From Vibrio sp. BS-M-Sm-2 (GTDB taxonomy: Bacteria; Pseudomonadota; Gammaproteobacteria; Enterobacterales; Vibrionaceae): a stretch of 64,000 nucleotides of DNA. The translations under genes and the position numbers were made by a program. The DNA is taken from the NCBI RefSeq assembly GCF_041504345.1, contig NZ_CP167895.1:124001-188000 (forward strand), read 5' to 3'. Every line of letters begins with the position of its first letter. Position 1 is the stretch's first letter. Below, one piece after another: positions 1 through 8,828 of this stretch. The notes below the pieces were generated by a model. It was not told the origin of the DNA and searched no databases. It worked only from the letters and a program-made list of their open reading frames with translations.

Positions 1-22
1 ACCCAACACAACGACTTCTTCC

Positions 23-355
23 GTGATCGCTTCGCAAGCACTAAGCTTGAAACCACTCACAGACAAAAAGCCAGACTTAAACTCGGCAATGCTCAATCTA
101 ATTGAAGAAGTTAAAAACGAACTCCCTCTTTACGAGTCGGAGACGTTTATCTGTGGACCGAAAGGAAACTGCTCTGGTTGCTCTAAGAAATTATTGGAGA
201 TGGTCGACAGTGAATTGATGTACTGGGAACACAGTATTTCAATCGGCCAAGGCCCTAATTTCGAAGAATTACGCCGTTTTGGTAAGCTATGCAGTAGTGT
301 TAGACGCGGCCTAGAGCGCAACGGCTTGGTAGAAAAGCGCCCAAAGAAAAGATAA
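23..355 (+). CDS. Conserved hypothetical protein with Cys cluster
   Basis: I do not recognise a named family. The 110-residue reading frame begins with GTG at 23, very near the window edge. An in-frame ATG at 89 (residue 23) is an alternative start, and the true start could also lie upstream of the window. The protein is small, soluble and charged, with no signal peptide or membrane segment. A C-x5-C-x2-C cluster (near residues 44-54, in the context CGPKGNCSGC) could bind metal, and the C-terminus is Lys/Arg rich. No terminator follows; an imperfect 20-bp tandem repeat lies just downstream. Real-gene confidence is good because of length and coding composition, but function is unknown. Confidence 0.65.
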   Translation: MIASQALSLKPLTDKKPDLNSAMLNLIEEVKNELPLYESETFICGPKGNCSGCSKKLLEMVDSELMYWEHSISIGQGPNFEELRRFGKLCSSVRRGLERNGLVEKRPKKR

Positions 356-380
356 CCAGCTAGCTCACAGCTACTACAAG

Positions 381-440
381 CTTTCGATGAGCATTACAAA
401 CTATCGATCCGCATTACAACCTATCAATCATCATTGCAAT
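381..440. repeat. Three imperfect 20-bp tandem repeats
   Basis: Three consecutive 20-base units (381-400, 401-420, 421-440) share the frame CTATCGATCNNCATTACAAN with a few substitutions each. They lie in the 286-bp gap between the first ORF and the efflux pump gene. No coding potential or clear operator symmetry is seen. Confidence 0.55.
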
Positions 441-641
441 CCAGCCTAGCCACTAACAGGTTGAACTCGTTCACTATAAGAGTGATAATATTTTGTAATA
501 CAATAAGTACCAAGACAAACCATTAGAGATTTTCCGCCAAGTTCTTGAGCGAATCCATCCTTCATGTCTAGCGTGTCTTAAACCTTCTGAAAGCCAACAT
601 CACATCCATTAAAAAACCTTTATTGGATAGCGGGGAATACC

Positions 642-1838
642 TTGAAGAAACCACAACCAATACTGGGTAAGACCGGTATGCTATTTTTCCTCGTCATCAT
701 CAGTGCGTTTCCTCCATTGACCATCGACCTGTATTTGCCAGCCCTTCCGCAAATGGTTGAGGTGTTCAATACCGACCAATCGATGGTCAACCTAACCCTG
801 AGCAGCTACTTCGTGACCTATGCGGTTGGCCTGTTGTTCTGGGGACCACTCAGCGAAAAGTTCGGGCGTAAGCCGATTCTACTCATTGGCATCGCAAGCT
901 ATATGGTGGCGAGCGTCTTATGTGCTATGACCAATAGCATCGAGCAGTTGATTGGTGCTCGTATATTCCAAGCCTTTGCGGGCAGTGCCATCACCGTTAT
1001 CGCAACCGCCATTGTGAAAGACCTTTATGACGGCCGAGAACGTGAAAAGATCATGGCAACTATCATGTCGTTGGTGATCATCGCACCGATGGTTGCGCCT
1101 GTATTTGGTGCTTTCCTGCTGAAAATAGCGTCTTGGCGAATGATGTTCGTCACTCTCGCTATTTTTGGTGCATTCGCATCAGTACTGGCGCTTTGCTACC
1201 GAGAGACGCTTGAAAGCAAATACCAAGGCTCTATTTTCCGGTCATGGGGAAGACTGGCCGTGGTCATGAAAAACCGCTCATTCATAAAGCTACTGGTTAT
1301 TTTTTCTATCACACCAATGGCGCTAATGGGCTTTCTTGCCGCAGGTTCATATATCTACATCAATGACTTCGGATTGACCGAACAACAGTTCAGTTACGCT
1401 TTCGCATTCAACGCATTGTGCGCCTCATTTGGGCCAACGCTTTATATGAAGTTGTCCTACCGAGTGTCGGTTCAAAAAGTGATTTCAGCGTGTTTTTCCC
1501 TGCTGGCGATTGCCGGAATCTTTACGCTGACAGTCGGTGGTTTGTCACCTTGGTTCTTTATGTTTATCGCAGCACCAGCGACGTTGATGGTTATCATCAT
1601 GCGAGTACCTGGCACCAACTTAATGTTGAACCAGCAAGACCATGACACAGGTTCTGCCGTCGCATTGATTCAGTTCTTTAGCATGATTTGTGGTTCACTT
1701 GGTATGGTTTTGGTTTCAATCCGCCCAGATTCGTTAATTGAAAACCTAGGCTTTATTCAATTATCGGTGGGAATCCTAGGCGGCTTGATGTGGCTGATGG
1801 TCAGAAACAAAGAGTATGTGACTAAGAAGCTGAATTAG
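642..1838 (+). CDS. Bcr/CflA-family MFS drug efflux transporter
   Basis: This is an inner-membrane proton-driven multidrug exporter of the major facilitator superfamily, DHA1 Bcr/CflA type. The 398-residue length and about 12 hydrophobic segments fit the family. The conserved loop 2-3 motif A appears as GPLSEKFGRKP at residues 68-78, and the first helix carries the TIDLYLPALP signature typical of Bcr/CflA. The start chosen is TTG at 642 because a GGGGAA ribosome-binding sequence lies about 5-10 bases upstream; ATG at 678 is a shorter alternative that would trim the N-terminus. It appears monocistronic. The substrate cannot be told from sequence. Confidence 0.88.
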   Translation: MKKPQPILGKTGMLFFLVIISAFPPLTIDLYLPALPQMVEVFNTDQSMVNLTLSSYFVTYAVGLLFWGPLSEKFGRKPILLIGIASYMVASVLCAMTNSIEQLIGARIFQAFAGSAITVIATAIVKDLYDGREREKIMATIMSLVIIAPMVAPVFGAFLLKIASWRMMFVTLAIFGAFASVLALCYRETLESKYQGSIFRSWGRLAVVMKNRSFIKLLVIFSITPMALMGFLAAGSYIYINDFGLTEQQFSYAFAFNALCASFGPTLYMKLSYRVSVQKVISACFSLLAIAGIFTLTVGGLSPWFFMFIAAPATLMVIIMRVPGTNLMLNQQDHDTGSAVALIQFFSMICGSLGMVLVSIRPDSLIENLGFIQLSVGILGGLMWLMVRNKEYVTKKLN

Positions 1839-1963
1839 GCACATCCAAAATAGCTAAGTTTGTACTCCAACACGATTTAGGGCGTCCTCGATCGTGTTTG
1901 AGGTCTCGCCCTCACTGGCTTTAGCGCATATTGGCTCCAATTCCCTCAATTGGAGTAAACCTC

Positions 1964-2977
1964 ATGAAATGGGCACATTTACTGTTCGCACCCCTGCTTT
2001 CCTTTTGTACTTCTGCCATCGCTTCCGATGTCGGATTCACTCAAGTCACCTTAACTGACGATCCTAATCGCCCGCTAAACACTGCCATTTGGTATCCCAC
2101 ACAAGATACGTCAGACACAACCTTGATTGCCGATAATCCAGCCTTCATCGGTACGCAAGTCATCAAAGATGGAGAGATTCAATCCGGCACTTTTCCAGTA
2201 GTACTGCTATCACACGGCTACCGAGGAAACTGGCGAAACCAAAATTGGTTGGCGACCGAACTGGCGAGTCGTGGCTACATCGTAGCGACCACTGACCATC
2301 CGGGAACCACTTCTTTCGACCAATCCCCGAAGCAAGCGGCGAAATGGTGGGAGAGACCACAAGATATGTCACGCATTCTGGACTACTTGTTATCCGAAAC
2401 CCCGTGGAAGCAATTTGCTAACGCTGAAAATGTTACCGCAATCGGACACTCTCTAGGTGGCTGGACTGTAATGCAATTAGCGGGCGCGAGATTGGATAGA
2501 TCAACCTTTGAAGCCAATTGTTTGGTATACCCGAACCCACGAATTTGTGGACTCGCTGTGGAGTTAGGGCTATCCAAAGTCCAAGCCCAAGAGCCAAGCA
2601 ATAAAGACCTTTCAGACCCTCGAATTCAACGTGTAGTTAGCCTTGATCTAGGGCTTGCTCGCAGCTTCTCAGTCGGCAGCTTAAATGACGTTACAGTGCC
2701 AACCTTAATATTGGGGGCTGGGATTGATATTGGGGATCTACCTCAGGCATTAGAGTCTGGCTATATTGCTGAGCACATGCCTCTTAATTTAAGGCGCTAT
2801 AAGGTCTATGAAAGCGCTACCCATTTCAGCTTTATTCAAAGCTGCAAACCTGGGGCAGTACCAATGCTTGAAGAAGAAGTGCCAGGTGATGGCATTATTT
2901 GTAAAGATGGCGTCGGTATATCACGCGACCAGCTACATCAATTGATCTTAAACGACATCGTTAGCTTTCTGAATTGA
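1964..2977 (+). CDS. Secreted alpha/beta hydrolase (dienelactone/PAF-acetylhydrolase-like)
   Basis: A 337-residue hydrolase probably acting in the periplasm or outside. ATG at 1964 is preferred over the upstream TTG at 1931: it has a TGGAGT ribosome-binding site and gives a clean signal peptide (MKWAHLLFAPLLSFCTSAIA, cut near residue 20). The nucleophile elbow G-H-S-L-G-G is at residues 161-166 with Ser163. An LLSHGYRGN oxyanion region sits near residue 81, and the ATHFSF stretch near the C-terminus probably carries the catalytic His. This arrangement matches predicted dienelactone hydrolases and platelet-activating-factor acetylhydrolase-like proteins; the natural substrate is unknown. It stands alone, convergent with the membrane AraC gene downstream. 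Confidence 0.82.
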   Translation: MKWAHLLFAPLLSFCTSAIASDVGFTQVTLTDDPNRPLNTAIWYPTQDTSDTTLIADNPAFIGTQVIKDGEIQSGTFPVVLLSHGYRGNWRNQNWLATELASRGYIVATTDHPGTTSFDQSPKQAAKWWERPQDMSRILDYLLSETPWKQFANAENVTAIGHSLGGWTVMQLAGARLDRSTFEANCLVYPNPRICGLAVELGLSKVQAQEPSNKDLSDPRIQRVVSLDLGLARSFSVGSLNDVTVPTLILGAGIDIGDLPQALESGYIAEHMPLNLRRYKVYESATHFSFIQSCKPGAVPMLEEEVPGDGIICKDGVGISRDQLHQLILNDIVSFLN

Positions 2978-2997
2978 TAAACAGAAAGCAAACACAC

Positions 2998-4068
2998 TCA
3001 ATCTAACACTTGCGGCGAACTTCGATACTCACTCGGAGTTTGCCCAGTTATCCTTGAAAACTCGCGATTGAAATTGGACTTGGTCTGAAAGCCTGAACTA
3101 AGGAAGATATCAGTTATCGCTTCATCACTTTGCATCAGGAGAGTCTTAGCGTGCTCAATTCGATAGGCGTTAATCACCTTTGAAATGTTCTCATTATGAG
3201 TTTGGTTAACCGCTGACGATATCTTGCGAGCTGGGATGCCTAGCTTTCGTGCCAAGCGATTGAGAGACAGATCAGGATCCTTAAATAATTGATGCTCCCT
3301 CATTAATGCATCGAACTTAACCATGATCTGCGCGGTTTCTTCTGCTTGGTCTTCATCTAGGCTGCTCGCTAGTGTAGTCGATGTGTCGACTTCTTCTGGA
3401 GAGCGTTGTGACATGGAAGATAAATCCTGAACCTGCTTGGTTTTTTCTTCGTCAGGCGTGCTCATACTGACCACCATCACAGCGGACACAATGGCGGGAA
3501 TAAGGACAAGGTAGCTTAGCGATAAAATCAGGTGGGTGTGCTGCGCATCCAACAGCAAGATATCGTAAAAGAGCACACCGTCGACTAAGGCGGAAAATAG
3601 TAGCATTACACCTGCAACTCTTTCAGCAGCCAGCACTTTCGATACATCGGTCAGCCGCACTTGTTCCGGCACGCGCAGCGACGACTTCAGCAGCAAGCTA
3701 CCATACCCGAGATAGAGAAAGATCAGCAATACATCAAGAGTTCCCGCCCAGAGATGCGCATAGAAAAGTGAGCCAACTAAAACAGCAATCGGGCCTAGCC
3801 AATGCAAATGTGTACTGGATTGACTTCGATGAGCTCCTGCAAAGCATAACCAAGCCGCCACAGGAACACAGGCACCAAAAATGGGTTGTAAGAAGCGAAA
3901 CAACGCAATATCAAACGTCCACCGAAGGCCCACTACCGTCACCATCAACGCGCACAGAATGATAAACCAAAATGGCTTTTGACTGGTTTGTGGGTAACGG
4001 CATCGAAGCAGCCCACCTGTCATCAATAACAACAGCGCCGCGACAAATGGTAAAGGAATGGCAAGCAT
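2998..4068 (-). CDS. Membrane-bound AraC-family transcriptional regulator
   Basis: A 356-residue regulator with about seven hydrophobic segments in residues 1-210 followed by a linker rich in Ser/Thr/Glu and a C-terminal AraC/XylS DNA-binding domain (about residues 255-355). The second helix-turn-helix carries ITDIFLSSGFQTKSNFNREFSRITGQTPSEYR, closely matching the AraC signature. ATG at 4068 is chosen; a TTG codon directly before it would add one residue. Membrane-anchored AraC proteins of this design probably sense an envelope or small-molecule signal, but no ligand can be assigned. The gene follows the GlxA-type regulator on the same strand after a gap of about 106 bases. Confidence 0.82.
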   Translation of the reverse strand: MLAIPLPFVAALLLLMTGGLLRCRYPQTSQKPFWFIILCALMVTVVGLRWTFDIALFRFLQPIFGACVPVAAWLCFAGAHRSQSSTHLHWLGPIAVLVGSLFYAHLWAGTLDVLLIFLYLGYGSLLLKSSLRVPEQVRLTDVSKVLAAERVAGVMLLFSALVDGVLFYDILLLDAQHTHLILSLSYLVLIPAIVSAVMVVSMSTPDEEKTKQVQDLSSMSQRSPEEVDTSTTLASSLDEDQAEETAQIMVKFDALMREHQLFKDPDLSLNRLARKLGIPARKISSAVNQTHNENISKVINAYRIEHAKTLLMQSDEAITDIFLSSGFQTKSNFNREFSRITGQTPSEYRSSPQVLD

Positions 4069-4174
4069 CAACAGTCCGTTTAGGTTCGAGAAAAGGTCAC
4101 TTCCCCTTCAGCACTTCATTAGCGAAGTCACTGAGCGAACCAGTGATATATATTGAATATCAATCTATGGTAAA

Positions 4175-5143
4175 TCATTCCTCTGATAAAAATCTAGCTC
4201 GAAACCTTGATGGTGTTAAACCAATGATTTTCATAAAGACTTTTCGGAAGCTGTTAACGTCTTCATACCCAACTAAGTAGCTGATTTGTTCTACTGGTTT
4301 GTGAGAACTTTCCAGTAGCTCGCACGCGCTTTGAACACGCACATGTTGAATATAGTTAATCGGAGTCAAGGTCGTCGCTTTAGTAAATTGTCGAATGAAG
4401 GTTCTTCGCGTCATGAAGGCTTCTTCCGCCAATTGATCGAGTGTCAAAGGAAGATGGTGATTTTTTTGAATAAAGCGCTGCACAGAGACAATCTTGTCAT
4501 TCCCATGAGCGTAGTTAGGCACAAAACTTTGGTAGTAGCGCTGCTCTCTCAACCCCGTATCCAACACCAGATACTTACCCAAATTACGTGTATTAGTCGG
4601 CGTTGTGTATTTAGTCAGGATAAACAGAGCCAAATCCATCCACGACATCAAACCACCAGCGGTAATGATGTCATCGTCATCGATCAAGATTTTATCGATA
4701 TCCACTTCGATTCCAGTATGTAGCTCCGAAAACAACTGTTGAGCTTGCCAGTGCGTTGTGACGGTTCGCCCTTCCAACAATCCTGTTTGAGCGAGAATGA
4801 ACACGCCTGCGCACGCTGAGCACAATATTGAACCCTTTTGATGAGAGTCAATCAGGTAATCTGTTAGCCGATCATCACGGTCTAGGTAGTAACTGCCATC
4901 TAGGTTGGGCGGTAATAAAATGATATCGGCTTTAGACTCTTCACCTGAATTAGCCGATGATACCGATAAGTCGCCATAAGGCTTAATCTCAACCTGAAAC
5001 TGAACCGCTTTATTGCCAGAATCAAGGCTGTTCGCCATCTGAAGGAACTCTTTTACTCCAAACACAGCGCTCTGCAGAGACCCTGGGTAATCGATGATTT
5101 CGACCTTCACTGATTTTGTCACTATTGCCATATAGTCTGTCAT
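4175..5143 (-). CDS. GlxA-family regulator (DJ-1/PfpI domain plus AraC HTH)
   Basis: A 322-residue transcription factor in which the N-terminal ~190 residues form a DJ-1/PfpI (class I glutamine amidotransferase-like) fold. Its nucleophile-elbow region reads CSACAGVFILAQTGLL. The C-terminal ~100 residues are an AraC-type double helix-turn-helix ending ISYLVGYEDVNSFRKVFMKI...TPSRFRARF. This is the GlxA architecture. It is transcribed divergently from the cysteine hydrolase at 5221 across 77 bases, so that hydrolase is the likely target. ATG at 5143 gives full length; a second ATG at 5131 is possible. The ligand is unknown. Confidence 0.86.
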   Translation of the reverse strand: MTDYMAIVTKSVKVEIIDYPGSLQSAVFGVKEFLQMANSLDSGNKAVQFQVEIKPYGDLSVSSANSGEESKADIILLPPNLDGSYYLDRDDRLTDYLIDSHQKGSILCSACAGVFILAQTGLLEGRTVTTHWQAQQLFSELHTGIEVDIDKILIDDDDIITAGGLMSWMDLALFILTKYTTPTNTRNLGKYLVLDTGLREQRYYQSFVPNYAHGNDKIVSVQRFIQKNHHLPLTLDQLAEEAFMTRRTFIRQFTKATTLTPINYIQHVRVQSACELLESSHKPVEQISYLVGYEDVNSFRKVFMKIIGLTPSRFRARFLSEE

Positions 5144-5220
5144 TTTTGACGTGCGTTAAAAAACACAGGGTAGTCATAATATCCCTACACCGCAACACAC
5201 TAAATACAAAGGTATAGACT

Positions 5221-5784
5221 ATGAAGAACACAGCCCTACTACTTATCGACTTTCAAAATGACTATTTCCCTTCATACGAAGGTGCAAAATGGCCGCTATC
5301 TGAAACAGAAAAAGCAGCCGAAAAAGGTGCACAGTTATTATCAGCTTTCAGAGACAAGCAACTTCCTGTGGTTCATGTACGTCATGAGTTTCCGACGAAT
5401 GATGCTCCGTTCTTCTTGCCAGAATCAGACGGTGCTCAAATCCACAGCAGCGTGACTCCGCGAGAAGGTGAGCCAGTCATCGTAAAGCATCAAATAAATA
5501 GCTTTAGAGATACAGAACTGGACAAAGTATTGAAGGAACAAGGCGTTGAAAGGTTGATCATTGTTGGCGCGATGAGCCACATGTGTATTGACGCAGTGAC
5601 CCGCGCAGCAACCGATTTAGGCTATGAGTGCCACGTAGCGCATGATGCTTGCACAACCTTAGACATGGAGTTCAATGGCGTTAAGGTTCCAGCAGCGCAT
5701 GTCCACGCCGCATTCATGGCTGCACTGAGCTTTGGTTATTGCAATGTCGCGACAGCAAACGAGCTTGAGAGCCTGCTTAAATAA
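5221..5784 (+). CDS. Isochorismatase-family cysteine hydrolase
   Basis: A 187-residue cytoplasmic hydrolase of the isochorismatase/nicotinamidase superfamily. The catalytic triad is visible: Asp10 (ALLLIDFQNDY), Lys89 (VIVKHQINSF) and Cys122 (GAMSHMCIDAVTRAA), with the cis-peptide region just before the Cys. These enzymes hydrolyse C-N or vinyl-ether bonds in small amides or isochorismate. Lacking neighbouring siderophore genes, this one is more likely an amidase. It is divergent from the GlxA-type regulator, which probably controls it. A strong hairpin terminator follows at 5829. Confidence 0.87.
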   Translation: MKNTALLLIDFQNDYFPSYEGAKWPLSETEKAAEKGAQLLSAFRDKQLPVVHVRHEFPTNDAPFFLPESDGAQIHSSVTPREGEPVIVKHQINSFRDTELDKVLKEQGVERLIIVGAMSHMCIDAVTRAATDLGYECHVAHDACTTLDMEFNGVKVPAAHVHAAFMAALSFGYCNVATANELESLLK

Positions 5785-5828
5785 AGCTCAAAATCAAAAG
5801 CCAGCTTCTGAACAATTCTTGTAGATAC

Positions 5829-5853
5829 AAAAAAGGCGCCGATTACGGCGCCT
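5829..5853. terminator. Bidirectional rho-independent terminator
   Basis: A perfect GGCGCC...GGCGCC stem with flanking A and T runs (AAAAAAGGCGCC, GATTAC loop region, GGCGCCTTCT) sits between the convergent hydrolase and carrier genes. The U tract is better on the minus strand, serving the carrier gene. Confidence 0.8.
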
Positions 5854-5874
5854 TCTCATTAAAATCTATTTTTA

Positions 5875-7233
5875 CTAAGCTTGAGCCACTTGGCGTGCTG
5901 GGTGTTTGATAAACACAGCAACAACAGCCACGATAGCAAGTGCAAAACAGTAGTACGAGTTAGACACGATCTCTAGTGGCGATAAATTGAATACCGAACC
6001 TAGTAGCAATACCTGAGCACCGTATGGCAGCACGCCTTGAATCACACAAGAGAAGATATCCAATAAGCTTGCCGAACGGCGCGGAGATACATCGTTCTCT
6101 TCCGCTAATTGGCGAGCCACACTACCTGAAACAATAATCGCTACTGTGTTATTTGCCGTGCACATGTTCACCATAGACACCAAACCAGCAATACCCAGTT
6201 CACTTGCGCGGCCATTCGCTTGCTTAGAGTGTGAAGAGCCAAATGCACGAATCATGCTACTGACTAAGTTAGTCAAGAATGCCAGACCGCCTTGGCGACG
6301 CATCAGTTCACTCAAACCACCAATCAGCATCGACAATAAGAAAATTTCCTGCATGTTGCCAAAGCCTGCGTAGATGTCTTGCGCGTAATCCGTTAAACCG
6401 TAGTTCTCGACTGAACCTAAGCTAACGCCACCCGCCAATAAGATACCGATTGTTAGCACAACGAACACATTCATACCTGATACCGCAAGAATCAGGATAG
6501 TGATGTAAGGCAGTACTTTAAGCCACTCAATAGGACCCGTTTCAGGCACTTGAGTTACAGTGCTGTTAAAAGCAAAGATAACAATCGCGATCAGTGCAGC
6601 AGGAAGTGCGATACGGATATTTTCTTTGAACTTGTCTCTCATCTCACAGCCTTGCGAGCGTGTTGCAGCAATCGTGGTATCAGAGATGATAGAAAGGTTG
6701 TCACCAAACATTGCGCCACTTAAAACAACACCCGCTGTCAGTGGAATGCTCATGCCAGCAGAATCCGCAATGCCCAGTGCAACAGGCGCTACCGCCGCGA
6801 TGGTGCCCATCGAAGTACCCATTGCTGTTGCGATGAAAGCAGAAATTAGGAAGATACCCGGTAGTATCATGCTCGTCGGGATCGCCGATAACCCAAGGTT
6901 TACCGTCGCATCCACACCACCAGAAGCTTTAGCAACGGCTGCAAAAGCACCTGCCAATAGGTAGATCATACACATTGCGATAATGTCTTTGTGACCTACT
7001 CCACTCAAGAACTGTTCGATAGCACGGTTCAATTTATCTTTGCTCAACAACAGCGCCAACATCACAGCAGGTAAAGCCGCAATCGGAGCTGGAAGCTGAT
7101 AGAAAGCAAAATCGACACCTTGCAACGACAGGTACGTACCTACGCCAATAAACAGCGCTAGGAACACGATCAGAGGGATAAGCGCCACTGCCGAAGGAGC
7201 AATAACCGCATTAGAATTTTTTGAATTGGACAT
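5875..7233 (-). CDS. metT: NhaC-family Na+/H+ antiporter-like carrier, probable methionine transporter MetT
   Basis: A 452-residue inner-membrane protein with about 11-12 hydrophobic segments, belonging to the Na+/H+ antiporter NhaC superfamily. Family residues seen include the GTSMGTIAAVAPVALGIA and SGAMFGDNLSIISDTTIAA stretches in the middle and NMCTANNTVAIIVSG in the second half. The specific call to MetT rests on regulation: upstream lie tandem 8-bp MetJ boxes (7285-7316), one a perfect AGACGTCT. Comparative genomics of methionine regulons predicted a MetJ-controlled NhaC-type methionine transporter, MetT, in vibrios and relatives. Transport of methionine itself is inference; a genuine sodium/proton antiporter is the alternative. 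It is a single-gene unit ending at the 5829 terminator. Confidence 0.8.
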   Translation of the reverse strand: MSNSKNSNAVIAPSAVALIPLIVFLALFIGVGTYLSLQGVDFAFYQLPAPIAALPAVMLALLLSKDKLNRAIEQFLSGVGHKDIIAMCMIYLLAGAFAAVAKASGGVDATVNLGLSAIPTSMILPGIFLISAFIATAMGTSMGTIAAVAPVALGIADSAGMSIPLTAGVVLSGAMFGDNLSIISDTTIAATRSQGCEMRDKFKENIRIALPAALIAIVIFAFNSTVTQVPETGPIEWLKVLPYITILILAVSGMNVFVVLTIGILLAGGVSLGSVENYGLTDYAQDIYAGFGNMQEIFLLSMLIGGLSELMRRQGGLAFLTNLVSSMIRAFGSSHSKQANGRASELGIAGLVSMVNMCTANNTVAIIVSGSVARQLAEENDVSPRRSASLLDIFSCVIQGVLPYGAQVLLLGSVFNLSPLEIVSNSYYCFALAIVAVVAVFIKHPARQVAQA

Positions 7234-7284
7234 GGAACGACAACACTATAGAACAGGAAGGAGAGCAGACTAATGTCACACTTA

Positions 7285-7316
7285 GGACTTGTCAACGTCT
7301 AGACGTCTAAACGCCC
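7285..7316 (-). promoter_or_regulatory. MetJ operator (four tandem metboxes)
   Basis: Contiguous octamers GGACTTGT, CAACGTCT, AGACGTCT and AAACGCCC match the MetJ consensus AGACGTCT at 5, 6, 8 and 5 of 8 positions in the correct tandem register. The cluster lies about 50-85 bases upstream of the carrier start, where MetJ would repress under high S-adenosylmethionine. Confidence 0.75.
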
Positions 7317-7361
7317 AATATAATGCAAAGTAATACGAACTCTATTGAACATCACATAATA

Positions 7362-7395
7362 GAAAGGCTATTTACTCACCAGTAAATAGCCTTTC
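7362..7395. terminator. Perfect 15-bp hairpin
   Basis: Two perfectly complementary 15-base arms (GAAAGGCTATTTACT and its reverse complement) with a short loop. It lies downstream of the hydratase gene (minus strand) and upstream of the carrier promoter region. The U tract is weak, so termination is probable rather than certain. Confidence 0.5.
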
Positions 7396-7468
7396 GAGAA
7401 CCAATCACCTGTGCGAAAAGCAGGGTTGTAGAGAACAGCTTTCTTAATCAATAGAGCTTGTAAATAAC

Positions 7469-8251
7469 TTAGCGCTTTTGAGTGAAAGTCACTTGGTACT
7501 CTCCGATACCATCATAAGCAACGGTTGTTAGCTCGTCGAAGCCAACCTCAACCACACCACAGTAAGACCCTGTAATGATCGCCTCGCCCGCTTCAAAACT
7601 GACTCCACGCTTGGTCATGGTATCGATCAACCAGTAAACGGGATTTTGAGCTAATGCGTTAGGGTGAGTACCAGAAAATGCCTGAACTTTTCCAGCTTGA
7701 GTTATAGCCACTTCGACCTTGGCAGCAGCAAACGCTTTATCTTTCTCTATTTCAGGACCAAGAAACAGACCTTGGTTTGCCAAGCAATCGGCTAAAACTT
7801 CGTAAAACTCTGCACCACTGTCATCAGCAAAGCGAGATTGAATTAACTCAAGTGCCATATGGCAAGAGCCAATGGCATCATTGATTTGTGCTTCGCTGTA
7901 ACCATTTGAGTTCGCAGGCAAAGACTTAGTCAGTACAAAAGCGATTTCTGGTTCTACTCGGGCTACCTCTTTACCTGGCACTGAGCCTGTATCTGCGAAC
8001 AGTTCACAAACTTCACCTTGCTGAACGTTGTCAGCGAAAATAGGCGCTACAATAAATTTGTTTTCTGCCAGAGGTAACAGACACTTCCAGCCCCCCACTC
8101 TATCTGCGCGAATTTCAATCATGGATTCTTGAATGGCTAACGCATCATCTAAACTGGTTGGGCGATATTGTTCGATTAATCTTGGCGCTTTAATTCCCGC
8201 TGTGCGACGGCTTAACAACTCTTTAGCCGCCTGCTCAAATACACTTGTCAT
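7469..8251 (-). CDS. 2-keto-4-pentenoate hydratase / FAH-family protein
   Basis: A 260-residue soluble enzyme of the fumarylacetoacetate hydrolase superfamily, hydratase/decarboxylase branch (MhpD-like). The N-terminus has the family feature IEQYRPTSLDDALAIQ, the centre has ARVEPEIAFVLTKSLP with the metal-binding Glu pair, and the C-terminus has NPVYWLIDTMTKRGVSFEAGEAIITGSYCG. Related enzymes hydrate 2-hydroxypentadienoate or act on other keto acids using a divalent cation. No aromatic catabolic genes adjoin it, so the physiological substrate is unclear. It appears monocistronic with a start at ATG 8251. Confidence 0.83.
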   Translation of the reverse strand: MTSVFEQAAKELLSRRTAGIKAPRLIEQYRPTSLDDALAIQESMIEIRADRVGGWKCLLPLAENKFIVAPIFADNVQQGEVCELFADTGSVPGKEVARVEPEIAFVLTKSLPANSNGYSEAQINDAIGSCHMALELIQSRFADDSGAEFYEVLADCLANQGLFLGPEIEKDKAFAAAKVEVAITQAGKVQAFSGTHPNALAQNPVYWLIDTMTKRGVSFEAGEAIITGSYCGVVEVGFDELTTVAYDGIGEYQVTFTQKR

Positions 8252-8394
8252 AATATACCGTTTAATTTAGAACGATTAGAAATAGGCTCGGGCAATGGCA
8301 TCACTCATGCGATGGTTGCACCATAAAGTGTTCAAAGGCCTATTGTCACATGTCCCGCAAGTGAACACATACCGCTAAGTCAATATATTAAAAG

Positions 8395-8431
8395 AAAAGC
8401 CAGTACCTGATGATCAGTTTGCTGGCTTTTT
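8395..8431 (-). terminator. Terminator of the DUF3861 gene
   Basis: AAAAGCCAG and CTGGCTTTT arms enclose a loop; read on the minus strand the stem is followed by a T-rich run (CTTTTCTTTT). It lies just beyond the DUF3861 stop codon. Confidence 0.7.
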
Positions 8432-8455
8432 GAATATGTCATTGCCGGACAAGCG

Positions 8456-8767
8456 CTACGCGCCTTTCAGCGTCTTCTTAAGATTTTGCATGAAGTTTCT
8501 GAAGTGAGGCATGAAATCTACAAACAGAGGGTGCTTTCTATCTTGCATCATCAACGGTCCCAGCAAGCGAATACTTACACCTAGTCTCGTTGCGGATTGC
8601 TCATCTAAGCCACTGTCCTGCTTGAGCTTATCTACAATCGCGAACATGTTTTCTCGATCTTCAATTTCAAACTGCATGGTTTGCAGTTCACGATCTTCCT
8701 TGATGTTCACTTCTTCGATAGTGATACGGTAGTGATTGTGTTTGCCTGTGATTGTTTGCATCGTCAT
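8456..8767 (-). CDS. DUF3861 domain-containing protein
   Basis: A 103-residue small soluble protein that I place in DUF3861 from its HxYRITIEEV start and the phrases LQFEIEDRENMF-like, SATRLGVSIRLLGPLMMQDRKHPLF and PHFRNFMQNLKK. Function is unknown. ATG at 8767 is preferred because TAGGAG sits six bases upstream; the ATG at 8761 would be twelve bases away. It is divergent from a MarR-type regulator, and two palindromic candidate operators lie between them, so the MarR protein very likely controls it. It has its own terminator. Confidence 0.8.
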   Translation of the reverse strand: MTMQTITGKHNHYRITIEEVNIKEDRELQTMQFEIEDRENMFAIVDKLKQDSGLDEQSATRLGVSIRLLGPLMMQDRKHPLFVDFMPHFRNFMQNLKKTLKGA

Positions 8768-8800
8768 TACTGTCTCCTAACTTGAATTCACGAACAATTA

Positions 8801-8817
8801 AGTTGATAATATCAACT
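8801..8817. promoter_or_regulatory. Palindromic candidate MarR operator 1
   Basis: AGTTGATAATATCAACT is a near-perfect inverted repeat (AGTTGAT / ATCAACT) in the divergent promoter region between DUF3861 and marR. A second similar site follows 28 bases downstream. Confidence 0.65.
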
Positions 8818-8828
8818 ATAAATACAAT

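Noticed and set aside
4331..4723. 130-aa plus-strand ORF
   Set aside because: Lies inside the GlxA-type regulator gene on the other strand, with no domain match; a shadow.
6560..6964. 134-aa plus-strand ORF inside the NhaC-type gene
   Set aside because: Low-complexity antisense of membrane helices; a shadow.
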